A stretch of DNA of 64,000 bases from Kitasatospora sp052076145 (GTDB lineage: Bacteria > Actinomycetota > Actinomycetes > Streptomycetales > Streptomycetaceae). Positions within the stretch are counted from its first letter, which is position 1. Each line of letters opens with the position of its first letter. Where the stretch lies: assembly GCF_052076145.1 (NCBI RefSeq), contig NZ_CP197246.1:6138001-6202000 (forward strand), read 5' to 3'. A program made the translations under genes and the position numbers. Positions 1-7,959 of this stretch are shown one piece after another. The notes beneath the pieces were generated by a model that was not told where the DNA came from, searched no databases, and was given only the letters and a program-made list of their open reading frames with translations.

Positions 1-718
1 CGTCGACCGAAGCGGCCTCGGAGATCATCCGGACGAGCGGGTTGACGCCCGTCCACTCCGTCAGCACCGTCCCGAGCGTGACGGCGATCCTCGGCCGGTC
101 GCCCCGGCCGAGGAGATCCCGGGGCACCGTGCCGCCGCCGTTGTACGGGACGTATCGGACCCGCCAACCGGTGCCGTCCCCGCCGAGGGTGGCCGGCACG
201 ACGTCGAGGACGGTGTGGGTGGCCGGGCCCTCGACGCCGTGCGCCTCGTACTCGGCGGACAGCAGCCCGGCGAGCGTGCCGACCATGCCGAAGCCCGACA
301 TCACCCCGAAGTTGTGCACCACGGCGGGTATGCCGAGCTTGGCCGCCACCAGCGGCGCGGCGGCCTGGAAGGCGGCGTGCACGATCACGTCCGGCCGCCA
401 GGCGGTCGCGACCGCGAGCAGGCCGTCGAGCGAGGCCCGGCCGTGCTCGGCGAAGCCGAGGCCGGCGAGCCGGATGGTCTCCTCCTGGCTGCGGTCGCGG
501 GTGACGTACTCGGGATTCGGGTCGGCCCGGCGGAAGGCATCGAACAGGGTCGAGCCGTCGCCGATCTCAGCCGTCGGCAGGCCGCTGTGCCGCAGCATGT
601 CGAGCGGGGTCGACCCGGCGAACAGCACCTGGTGCCCGGCGGCTCGCAGGGCCTGGGCGGTCGGGACCATCGGGAAGACATGGCCTGCGGAAGCCGGGCC
701 GGTGAACAGGAAACGCAC
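1..718 (-). CDS. GT1-family NDP-sugar glycosyltransferase (partial)
   Basis: This is the N-terminal part (about 239 codons) of a macrolide-type glycosyltransferase; the gene runs off the left edge. The GTG start at 718 has an AGGAG ribosome site about 8 bases upstream. The protein opens with the N-terminal Rossmann pattern of GT1 enzymes: VRFLFTGPASAGHVFPMVP, then ALRAAGHQVLFAG. A conserved segment ending DRPRIAVTLGT marks the inter-domain region. Enzymes of this family move a deoxysugar from an NDP donor to a natural-product aglycone in the cytosol; the C-terminal sugar-nucleotide domain lies outside the window. The gene diverges from the quinoprotein operon across 369 bases, so the two may share control, but a shared product is only a guess. 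Confidence 0.85.
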   Translation of the reverse strand, partial: MRFLFTGPASAGHVFPMVPTAQALRAAGHQVLFAGSTPLDMLRHSGLPTAEIGDGSTLFDAFRRADPNPEYVTRDRSQEETIRLAGLGFAEHGRASLDGLLAVATAWRPDVIVHAAFQAAAPLVAAKLGIPAVVHNFGVMSGFGMVGTLAGLLSAEYEAHGVEGPATHTVLDVVPATLGGDGTGWRVRYVPYNGGGTVPRDLLGRGDRPRIAVTLGTVLTEWTGVNPLVRMISEAASVD

Positions 719-795
719 GGTGCCACTCCTAGCCGTGAAGCTGAAGCCCTTGAGAGCGTCTGACGAACCGTCGAACGCTGTCGATGGGTCGTCAA

Positions 796-812
796 GTTCC
801 CGAACAGGGAAC
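796..812. promoter_or_regulatory. Inverted repeat GTTCCC-N5-GGGAAC, candidate operator
   Basis: A perfect 6-base inverted repeat with a 5-base spacer lies 78 bases upstream of the glycosyltransferase start, inside the 369-base divergent region before the quinoprotein operon. The surrounding DNA is less GC-rich than the genes. It is the clearest operator-like element in this gap; the regulator is unknown and no regulator gene is adjacent. I see no convincing -35/-10 pair or gene in the rest of the gap. Confidence 0.35.
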
Positions 813-929
813 GAATTTAGGACGGATTGTGTGTCGAGAATGGGAATACGCGGGAATGCCAAGGAAGTCCGGCTGCGAACACTCGGCCGATTCGCCCGAA
901 TGTGAGCGCACTCCGGCGGCCTTCCCGTC

Positions 930-956
930 GGGGGCGCATCCAAGGCGTGCGCCCCC
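930..956. other. 9-bp hairpin in the leader of the quinoprotein operon
   Basis: GGGGGCGCA and TGCGCCCCC pair perfectly around a 9-base loop, about 130 bases before the start of the ferritin-like gene. It could be a leader hairpin or an attenuator of the rightward operon. It has no T-run. Confidence 0.35.
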
Positions 957-1087
957 AGCGCGAGCAGGGGAAATGCGCTCGCGGCCGGACGGGTGTAAGG
1001 GCTCGACAGCGGCGCTCGCCGCGCGGCAGGCTGAGGCCTCGAAGTCACTTTCCGTGACGCTCTTCCGGTACGAACGAGGGAGTGGCC

Positions 1088-2689
1088 ATGCGGTCGAGGA
1101 TCACCCGCCACCTGGGGTCCGTCCTACCGGAGCTCCTCCTGCCCGAGCTATCCGGCTCGCCTGAGTCGGCTCAGCTTTCCCGGTTGGGCGAGCTGCCCGG
1201 GGCGCCCGTCCTGCCACCCGAGTTCAACTGGCGCGACTACACCGTGATGCTGCTGCACGTCGCGGCCGAGATCGAACACTCACTGATGGTGCAGTACCTC
1301 TACGCGGCCTACTCGCTCGGCGGCCCGCAGGTGCCGGAGGCGCACCGGGAGAGCGTCCGGCGCTGGCAGGAGACGATCCTCGGCATCGCAAAGGAGGAGA
1401 TGGGCCACCTGCTGACGGTGCAGAACCTGCTCACCGCCCTCGGCGCGCCCGTCAACCTGGACCGCGAGGACTACCCCTGGGGCACCGAGTTCTACCCCTT
1501 CCCGTTCACCCTGCGGCGGCTCACCCTCGCCTCGCTCGCCACCTACGTCTGCGCCGAGAGCCCACCCGGGTGGGCCGGGGCGGAGGCCGACGCGATCAAG
1601 GAGCTGGCCGGCTGCGCCGCCGGGCAGCCCGTCAACCAGGTCGGAGCGCTCTACCGGCGGCTGACGGCCGTCCTGGCCGACAAGGAACGGACACCGGACG
1701 TCGCCTTCCAGGCCGCGACGCTGCCGTACCAAGCCTCCTGGGACGAGTGGGGGCGCGGCTACACCCGGGGCGAGCGCGGCCAGGAGTCCGGCAACGTCCC
1801 CGACACGAAGTCGGCCGAGCTGCTCATCCGCGGCGTCCACTCGCGGGATTCGGCGGTCAAGGCCCTGCACGACATCGGCGAGCAGGGCGAGGCGTTCGAG
1901 GAGGTGAGCCCGGACGGCGACGGTGACGCCGGGGAGACCTCGCACTTCCGGAGGTTCCTGAGCATCTTCCAGGAGATCACCGCACTGCCCGAGGGCGACC
2001 GGGAGCTGATCTCCCGCCCGGTCGCCGACAACCCCCGCACCGCACACCGGTTGAACGAGGAGACCGCTGCACTCGCGGCGGGCGTCGGCCGCCAGACCAC
2101 CCGAGAGATCACCGACCCGGTGACCGCCGGGTGGGGCCACCTCTTCAACCTGCGCTACCGGATGCTGCTGGTCGACATCGCACACGCCTTCCGGCTCTCC
2201 GGGCCGCTGGACGACGGCACCGTGCTCACCGCCCGAGGCTCGCTCATCCACCGGGCCTTCGCCGAGATGTACAACCTGCGGGCCATCTCCGGCATGCTCG
2301 TGCAGCTCCCGCTCTCCGCGAGCGAACCCGACGGCGACCGGGCCGGTCCACCGTTCGAGATGCCGTACACGTTGGAGCTGCCCGATCAGGACCGCAACCG
2401 CTGGCTGCTCCAACGGGATCTGCTGCAGGCGTCCCAACTCGCGGTCGCGGCAGTGCGACGAGCCCCGGGCGCCGTCAGCGGGGCCGTCCCGTACCTGGTG
2501 GCCCTGGCCGAGTCGGACCGGATCTCGCTCCAGCACGTCGAGCGAATCCTCGACGCCCACGGCCTCGGCAGCCCGAACGGCAGCCCCAACGGCCGCGCGC
2601 ACGGGCAACTGAGCGGGCATGTCGACGGCCGGGCCGCCCGAGCGGTTACCGACCTCTCCCCGCCCCTCACCGATCTGGAGCGAGCATGA
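1088..2689 (+). CDS. VioB/RebD-type ferritin-like protein
   Basis: A 533-residue protein with the ferritin-like domain also found in VioB and RebD (iminophenyl-pyruvate or chromopyrrolate dimer synthases). Two helix motifs in the first 120 residues look like di-metal ligands: AAEIEHSLMVQYLYAAYSL and IAKEEMGHLLTVQNLL, the latter with EExxH. The C-terminal half has no motif I recognise and ends in a low-complexity Gly/Ser/Asn tail. I chose ATG 1088 because AGGGAG sits 5 bases upstream; an in-frame GTG at 1082 lies on top of that site. The gene overlaps the next by ATGA. Its place at the head of an operon with LodA-like, radical SAM and LodB-like genes suggests a metal-dependent oxidative role in the same process. 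The substrate is unknown. Confidence 0.8.
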   Translation: MRSRITRHLGSVLPELLLPELSGSPESAQLSRLGELPGAPVLPPEFNWRDYTVMLLHVAAEIEHSLMVQYLYAAYSLGGPQVPEAHRESVRRWQETILGIAKEEMGHLLTVQNLLTALGAPVNLDREDYPWGTEFYPFPFTLRRLTLASLATYVCAESPPGWAGAEADAIKELAGCAAGQPVNQVGALYRRLTAVLADKERTPDVAFQAATLPYQASWDEWGRGYTRGERGQESGNVPDTKSAELLIRGVHSRDSAVKALHDIGEQGEAFEEVSPDGDGDAGETSHFRRFLSIFQEITALPEGDRELISRPVADNPRTAHRLNEETAALAAGVGRQTTREITDPVTAGWGHLFNLRYRMLLVDIAHAFRLSGPLDDGTVLTARGSLIHRAFAEMYNLRAISGMLVQLPLSASEPDGDRAGPPFEMPYTLELPDQDRNRWLLQRDLLQASQLAVAAVRRAPGAVSGAVPYLVALAESDRISLQHVERILDAHGLGSPNGSPNGRAHGQLSGHVDGRAARAVTDLSPPLTDLERA

Positions 2690-4125
2690 GCATCCTCGAA
2701 CTCCGCATCCTCCCACCGCTGGCGGTCGGTCGGCTCGGCGCAGCCGACCAGCCGATGGACAACTACGAGCTGGAGGTCGACCCCGCGCAGCCGCTCGCCC
2801 GGCGCAAGCTGCGCCCGGCGCCGACCTTCACGGTGGACGGGACGACGGGCGAGATCACCTCCGACGCCCCGCCGCAGCACCTCCGCTTCACGGCCGACGG
2901 GTGGGTGCGCCCCGTCGCGCCCTTCCTTGAGGTCTGGGCCCTCACCGCCCCCGGCAGGCTGGAGCCCCTGACGGTCGCGCTGCTCGCCGAGCACGGCCTG
3001 ACGCCGGGTGACGTGACGTGGTGGGCGCACGTGGCCAACCACAAGCTCTACCGCCGCACCTGGGACGAGGACGACCGGATCGACGCCCGAGTCGCCCCCT
3101 TCCAGGACCACGAGGTGCACCCCCTCGAAGGCAGCTGCCCCAACTTCTGGCCGGGCCGTACCCTCCCGCTCGGTCACGTCCGGTACATCAGACCGACCGA
3201 CCGCTTCCCCGGCATCCGCCTGCGCTTCACCCCGGCCCGGGGCTACGTCTACGGCTCAAGCAAGGAGCAGCCGGAGGCGGACGCAGCCCGGCAGCCCGCG
3301 GACCGGAACGTGCACGCCGTGCTCTACGACGGGAACCGGGGCAGCTGGCTCGGCCACGTCGACCAGGGCGGTGACCCCAGGCTGACCATCCCCAACAGCA
3401 TCTACGCCGGAGACCCCGCCGGGGCGGACTGGGTCAGCCGGGGCTACCTCGACGACGAGTGCGACGGCCTCGTCCACGTCCGGCTCGCGGTCGGTGGCAG
3501 CGTACTGACCGCCTACAGCCGGATCGGCGCCGGGCCGCCCGCGTACGCGCCCGACAGCCTTCCCGTCCGCACCGTCGCCGACGAGCTCGACCAGGCCATG
3601 CACGGCCCCGAGGTGAGCCCGGCCGACGCGGATGCGGGCGGGCAGGGCCTCGCGGTGGCCGAGGAGATCGTCCGCCGGGCGGTGGAGTCCGTGCGGCTGA
3701 TGAACACGGCTGTGATGAACGGCAACACGGTCGACGGCCGGATCGACATCGGCAGCACCATGGTCCGTCAGGACACCGCCGACACCGGCCGACTCTTCGC
3801 GCCGATCATGGCCCCCTCGTTGGTGGACACCACCGCGCTGCTCAATCTCCACCAGGCCGTGCTGACCGGGTTGCGCAGTGGCACCGCACCCTGGTTCGCC
3901 GACGTTCTCCGCAACCACAACGAGATCGGTGATCTCTCGGCGAAGGGCCGCCGCAAGATGCCGGCCCTGATGCGCGGCGCGGACGGCCGTGCCCTGGCCC
4001 TGACCCGCCGCCAGGTGGACCTCGTCCGGAAGGTCGCCCGTCGGGAGATCTTCGAGGCCGACGGCCCGTCCGCACAGCGCCCGGCCGCCCACGGCACGCC
4101 CCCGGAGCAGGAGGAGCAGGGATGA
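2686..4125 (+). CDS. LodA/GoxA-like quinoprotein, N-terminal half
   Basis: 479 residues that match, in order, the landmarks of the first half of LodA-type amino-acid oxidases: an opening RILPPLAVGRLG; the strand motif DVTWWAHVANHK; a DDECDGLVHVRL segment like the family's DDTSDGPV; then GPPAYAPDSLPVRTV; and near the C-terminus MPALMRGADGRALALTRRQ, which resembles the family's MP-LxG-LTLT-Q stretch. LodA has about 726 residues; here the chain stops where the catalytic C-terminal region should follow, and that region is encoded by the next gene, which starts inside this stop codon (ATGA). In the family, a cysteine tryptophylquinone (CTQ) cofactor oxidises the amine of an amino acid. This half should carry scaffold rather than cofactor. 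The start is fixed by an ATGA overlap with the ferritin-like gene. Confidence 0.72.
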   Translation: MSILELRILPPLAVGRLGAADQPMDNYELEVDPAQPLARRKLRPAPTFTVDGTTGEITSDAPPQHLRFTADGWVRPVAPFLEVWALTAPGRLEPLTVALLAEHGLTPGDVTWWAHVANHKLYRRTWDEDDRIDARVAPFQDHEVHPLEGSCPNFWPGRTLPLGHVRYIRPTDRFPGIRLRFTPARGYVYGSSKEQPEADAARQPADRNVHAVLYDGNRGSWLGHVDQGGDPRLTIPNSIYAGDPAGADWVSRGYLDDECDGLVHVRLAVGGSVLTAYSRIGAGPPAYAPDSLPVRTVADELDQAMHGPEVSPADADAGGQGLAVAEEIVRRAVESVRLMNTAVMNGNTVDGRIDIGSTMVRQDTADTGRLFAPIMAPSLVDTTALLNLHQAVLTGLRSGTAPWFADVLRNHNEIGDLSAKGRRKMPALMRGADGRALALTRRQVDLVRKVARREIFEADGPSAQRPAAHGTPPEQEEQG

Positions 4126-4985
4126 CCTCGATCGACCCGAAGAACCTCACCGCCCAGCTGACCTACCGGGCCAGTGGGAACCCGCCGAGCTCGCTCACCA
4201 GCTCGGCGATCTCCAACGCCTTCCCCGGCCTGGAGTTCGACTTCCGCAACATCTGGCGCCGGGTCTTCCGTGGCATCGAACTCCACGAGGCGGACAACTA
4301 CGTCGTGGCCGCCCACGGCGATCTCGCCCGGCTCAAGGGCCGCCGGCTGCTGCGGGTCGGCGGAGTCCCGGTGGTGGTGGCGCTGACCGGCCCGCAGCGC
4401 CCCGGTGCCGACTCCGTCCCGCTCACCTCCGCCACCAACCCGGACGGCGTGACGATGCTGGAGTGGTCCAACTCGCTGGCCCAGGCGCTGAAGGACCACG
4501 CGGGCAGCGAGGTGACCTGCGAGTTCACCAAGGTCGAGGCTCCCAACCCGGTCGGCATCCCGGACGACAGCAGTCAACTCGAAGCGGTCGACCTCCTGGT
4601 CGAGCCGCTGTTCCCCCGGAGTCCCGTCGTGGACGAGCGCCTCGCCGTCATCGACGAGGCCCTGGTCCGGCCCGGCGAGCTGACGTGGGGTCTCTGCTCG
4701 CCGTGGCAGAACGACTACCGTGAGTGCGCCTGCTACTACTGGGCCGCCAGCCGCCCGGACTACGTCAATCTCGACGTGGACGAGCAGGGCACCACCGTCG
4801 GCAACAGTTGGCTCGCCATCGACCGCGAGCCCCGGCAGTACGTCCTGGACGACCGGTCCGACTCGCGACTGCTCTCGTACGACGACCTCTTCCAGGACTG
4901 GCAGGGGAGCCTGCGGTTCATCGTGGACGGCCGCGACCACGACGAGAGGCCCGTCCCCGGGGCCGTCGACGGACAGGGTGGGTGA
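4122..4985 (+). CDS. LodA/GoxA-like quinoprotein, C-terminal (cofactor) half
   Basis: 287 residues equivalent to the second half of LodA/GoxA. Near the N-terminus, AISNAFPGLEFDF parallels the family's GGxFxPGIE segment. At residues 187-215 lies the diagnostic LTWGLCSPWQNDYREC stretch followed by CYYWAASRPDYV, the counterpart of the family's VPWQ-D-C and WPA-RP motifs. C202, C204 and W207 are the natural candidates for a cysteine-tryptophylquinone crosslink. With the preceding gene the total is 766 residues, close to intact LodA (about 726). The ATG overlaps the previous stop (ATGA) behind a GGAGCAGGG ribosome site, so the split is a designed two-gene arrangement rather than a late frameshift. 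The two chains probably assemble into one oxidase. Its substrate (free amino acid or peptide amine) cannot be told. Confidence 0.72.
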   Translation: MTSIDPKNLTAQLTYRASGNPPSSLTSSAISNAFPGLEFDFRNIWRRVFRGIELHEADNYVVAAHGDLARLKGRRLLRVGGVPVVVALTGPQRPGADSVPLTSATNPDGVTMLEWSNSLAQALKDHAGSEVTCEFTKVEAPNPVGIPDDSSQLEAVDLLVEPLFPRSPVVDERLAVIDEALVRPGELTWGLCSPWQNDYRECACYYWAASRPDYVNLDVDEQGTTVGNSWLAIDREPRQYVLDDRSDSRLLSYDDLFQDWQGSLRFIVDGRDHDERPVPGAVDGQGG

Positions 4986-4989
4986 CCGG

Positions 4990-6459
4990 GTGACCATGCA
5001 CCTCGATGCCTCGGACCGCGCCCCCGACCGCGCCCCCGGACGGGCTCGCGAGCTCTTCCGGCAGTCCGCGCCGCTCAGCCCGGACATCCACCTGATCAGG
5101 ACCGATGCCGGTCACCACCTGCTCACGGTCGACGGCAGCCGGGTCTTCGACGTCGACGAGCAGACCTATCAGGCCCTCGACGAAGCCCGGCACGGCCCGG
5201 ACCAGGCCGCCGCAGGACGGCTGCTGGCCGGCCTCGGCCTGCACGGGCCCCCGGCGATCGATGACACCCCGCTCCCGGCACCACCCGTCCGCGCTCTCTC
5301 CCTCTCGGTGGCGCAGAAGTGCAATCTCGGCTGCACCTACTGCTACGCCCAGCAGGGCAGCTTCGGCGGCCCGGACAAGAACATGCCCCCGGAGACCGCC
5401 AAGGCCGCCGTCGACCTGCTCTTCAGCGAGGCGGGCCCCGGGGAGCGGGTCAATCTCTCCTTCCTCGGCGGAGAGCCGCTGATCAACCGGCCGGTGGTCC
5501 GGGCCGCGACCGAGCGGGCCGTCCGTCTCTCCGTCCGCTCGGGGGTGCCCGTCACCTTCTCCATCACCACCAACGGCACCCTGCTGACCCCGGACGATGC
5601 CGACTTCTTCGAGGCCCACGGCTTCGCCGTGACCGTCAGCCTCGACGGAGACCGGGCGGAGCACGACCTGCTCCGCCCGTACCGGGGAGGCCGGGGCAGC
5701 TTCGACACCGTCCTGGCCAAGGTGAAGCCCCTGCTCGCCCAGCAGCGCCGGATGCAGGTCTCCGCCCGGGTGACGGTCACCCCGAGGAATCTCGCCCTGC
5801 GCGACACCCTCGACTCCTTCGTCGGCCTCGGCTTCCACAGCGTCGGCTTCTCGCCGCTGCTCAACTCGCCGACCGGGAAGGAGGAGCTGGCTCCGGCCGA
5901 TCTGGAGGCGATGCTCGACCAGATGGTCTCCTGCGGCGAGGAGTTCGAGCGTCAGGTGGTGGCCGGGCGGCGCTACCCCTTCGCCAATCTGGTCAACTCC
6001 CTGCGAGAGCTCCACCAGGGCACCCATCGCCCCTACCCGTGCGGCGCCGGGGCCGGGTACCTCGGCGTCTCCGCCGACGGTGAACTCGCCGCCTGCCACC
6101 GCTTCGTCGGCGACAAGGCCGGAGCGATGGGCGACCTCTCCGAAGGCATCGACCCCCGCCGCCGGCTGAGTTGGCTGGCTGATCGGCATGTCCACCGCCA
6201 GGACCCGTGCCGGAGCTGCTGGGCCCGCTACCTGTGCGGCGGCGGCTGCCACCACGAGGTCATCCAGCGCGGCCGACCCGCCTGCGACTACATCCGTGGC
6301 TGGCTGCACTACAGCCTCGGCGCCTACAACCGCCTGCTCGCGAGCCGTCCCGACTACTTCACCTCTGCCGGACCACCTGTTGCCGGACCGCCTGTTGCGG
6401 GACACCCGGCCGCCGGACCGCCTTCCGCTGGGCTGCCGGCCGCCCGCGCCGAGCCGTGA
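4990..6459 (+). CDS. Radical SAM/SPASM maturase
   Basis: A 489-residue radical SAM protein. Residues about 20-75 form a small PqqD-like recognition domain (LLTVDGSRVFDVDEQTYQAL). The CxxxCxxC cluster motif is at C111-C115-C118 (KCNLGCTYCYAQ), followed by LSFLGGEPL, the glycine-rich SAM motif. The C-terminal SPASM domain shows PCGAGAGYLGVSADGELAAC and later DPCRSCWARYLCGGGCHHE, enough cysteines for two auxiliary FeS clusters. QhpD, which crosslinks the small subunit of quinohemoprotein amine dehydrogenase, and sactipeptide or anSME enzymes share this layout. Its position directly after a split LodA suggests that this protein is the substrate. The C-terminus ends in PPVAG repeats. GTG 4990 was preferred over ATG 4996 because AGGG at 4975-4978 is nearer. 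The stop overlaps the next gene (GTGA). Confidence 0.85.
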   Translation: MTMHLDASDRAPDRAPGRARELFRQSAPLSPDIHLIRTDAGHHLLTVDGSRVFDVDEQTYQALDEARHGPDQAAAGRLLAGLGLHGPPAIDDTPLPAPPVRALSLSVAQKCNLGCTYCYAQQGSFGGPDKNMPPETAKAAVDLLFSEAGPGERVNLSFLGGEPLINRPVVRAATERAVRLSVRSGVPVTFSITTNGTLLTPDDADFFEAHGFAVTVSLDGDRAEHDLLRPYRGGRGSFDTVLAKVKPLLAQQRRMQVSARVTVTPRNLALRDTLDSFVGLGFHSVGFSPLLNSPTGKEELAPADLEAMLDQMVSCGEEFERQVVAGRRYPFANLVNSLRELHQGTHRPYPCGAGAGYLGVSADGELAACHRFVGDKAGAMGDLSEGIDPRRRLSWLADRHVHRQDPCRSCWARYLCGGGCHHEVIQRGRPACDYIRGWLHYSLGAYNRLLASRPDYFTSAGPPVAGPPVAGHPAAGPPSAGLPAARAEP

Positions 6460-7928
6460 CGGGGGAGCCCAGCGCCCCGGTCGAGACCGAGGTCTGCGTC
6501 ATCGGCGCGGGCCCGGCCGGGGCGGTCTGTGCCAAGCGCCTGGCCGAGCTCGGCCACCAGGTGCTCGTCGTCGAACGCCACCGCTTCCCCCGTCCCCACA
6601 TCGGCGAGGCGCTCACCCCGGCGGTCTGGCCACTGCTGGACGCGCTCGGGCTGCGCCCGGCCGTGCTCGGCGTCCTGGGGGAGGGCGGCTTCCGGGCCGC
6701 CACCGAGACCTGGCTGCGCTGGTCCGACGACCAGGCCCGGATCGTCCGGCTCTCCCCGGGAGCCCCCGGCCTGACGGTGGACCGCGCCCGCTTCGACCAC
6801 CTGCTCCTGGACGCCGTCCGGACGGCGGGTGCCCAGGTGCTCCAGCCCGCCACGGCAGGTTGCCCGAGGCGTACCACGTCCGGCTGGTCGGTCCCGCTCC
6901 GTACGGCGGGCGCCGTCGACCGCGTCGACTGCCGCTTCCTGGTGGACGCGAGCGGGCGCAGCCTCGCCCTGGGCAGCGGTAGTCGCCGACCGACCGGGCC
7001 CCGGACGCTCGCCCTGCACGCCACTTGGCGCGGGTCGTCGGTCAGCTCGTCCGCCGCAGGGGGCCCGGTGGCCGGACCGGCCACCCGGGTCTCGGCCGGT
7101 CCGGAGGGCTGGTGCTGGGGCACGGTCCTGCCCGATGGGTCCTTCCGGGCCATGGCGTTCACCGATCCGCAGACGCTCCGCAGGTACGGCACCGGCCAGG
7201 CCGCCCTGGCTGCCTGCTACCAGCACCTGCTGCGCGACTCCGACCTGCTGGCGGGTCTCACGGCCCCGATGCTGGTCAGCCGGGTTGCCGCCTGTGATGC
7301 CACCGGCTACGCCGACCCCGATCCGGTCACCGAGTACAGCATCCGGATCGGCGAGGCGGCCTTCGCGCTCGACCCGCTCTCCTCCTCGGGCGTGGACAAG
7401 GCCATGCAGAGCGCGATGGCCGCTGCCGTCACCGTCCACACCCTCCTGACACCCGAGCAGGACCGGTCGGCGCCGCTCGCCCTCGCGTACTACCGGGAGA
7501 ACCAACGCCGTTCGGTCGACCAGCACACGGCCTGGGCTGCCGCCCACTACGACGAGCAACGCACCCACCGGGCCTGCCCGTTCTGGCAGCTCCGCGCCCG
7601 TCCCGGGGCCGAGCTGCCCGCCGATGCCGCACCACTCGCCCCCCTCCCGGCTCAGGTACGGCTCTCGCCCGCCGCCCGCCTGGTCGACACCCCCTGCGTG
7701 GTCGACGACCGGATCGAGCTGCGCCGAGCGCTCGCCCACCCCGCGCTGCCCAGGCCCGTCGCCTACGTCGCGGGCGTCGAGCTGGCGCCGCTGCTGACCC
7801 CGATACAGCATCCGCCGTTCCCGGATCTCGCTGACCTGCTCCGGGCCTGGAGTGACCGACTGCCGCCCGGCCAGGCGACGGCCGTCGTCCGCTGGCTGCA
7901 CCGGCACGGCATCCTCCAGCCCGGGTGA
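6456..7928 (+). CDS. LodB-like FAD-dependent oxidoreductase
   Basis: 490 residues of the tryptophan-halogenase/LodB flavoprotein class. The N-terminal FAD motif is CVIGAGPAGAVCAKRL, followed by the ERHRFPRPHIGEALTPAV segment in which the halogenase superfamily contacts flavin. No clear WxWxIP halogenation motif is visible, so a hydroxylase or oxidase is likelier than a halogenase. In the LodA/LodB and GoxA/GoxB pairs the flavoprotein is needed to form the CTQ cofactor; in the Qhp system QhpG does the equivalent tryptophan hydroxylation. I infer the same role here. The GTG start overlaps the radical SAM stop (GTGA), and this is the last gene of the operon. Confidence 0.8.
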   Translation: MTGEPSAPVETEVCVIGAGPAGAVCAKRLAELGHQVLVVERHRFPRPHIGEALTPAVWPLLDALGLRPAVLGVLGEGGFRAATETWLRWSDDQARIVRLSPGAPGLTVDRARFDHLLLDAVRTAGAQVLQPATAGCPRRTTSGWSVPLRTAGAVDRVDCRFLVDASGRSLALGSGSRRPTGPRTLALHATWRGSSVSSSAAGGPVAGPATRVSAGPEGWCWGTVLPDGSFRAMAFTDPQTLRRYGTGQAALAACYQHLLRDSDLLAGLTAPMLVSRVAACDATGYADPDPVTEYSIRIGEAAFALDPLSSSGVDKAMQSAMAAAVTVHTLLTPEQDRSAPLALAYYRENQRRSVDQHTAWAAAHYDEQRTHRACPFWQLRARPGAELPADAAPLAPLPAQVRLSPAARLVDTPCVVDDRIELRRALAHPALPRPVAYVAGVELAPLLTPIQHPPFPDLADLLRAWSDRLPPGQATAVVRWLHRHGILQPG

Positions 7929-7959
7929 CCCACCGCCAGGCTGCCGCGCACGGCTACGG

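Noticed and set aside
1280..2716. Minus-strand open frame of 478 codons
   Set aside because: Antisense to the ferritin-like gene, whose motifs and coupling to the next gene are clear.
6456..7928. Flavin-dependent halogenase
   Set aside because: The FAD domain is of the halogenase type, but I see no WxWxIP motif and the context is LodA-like.
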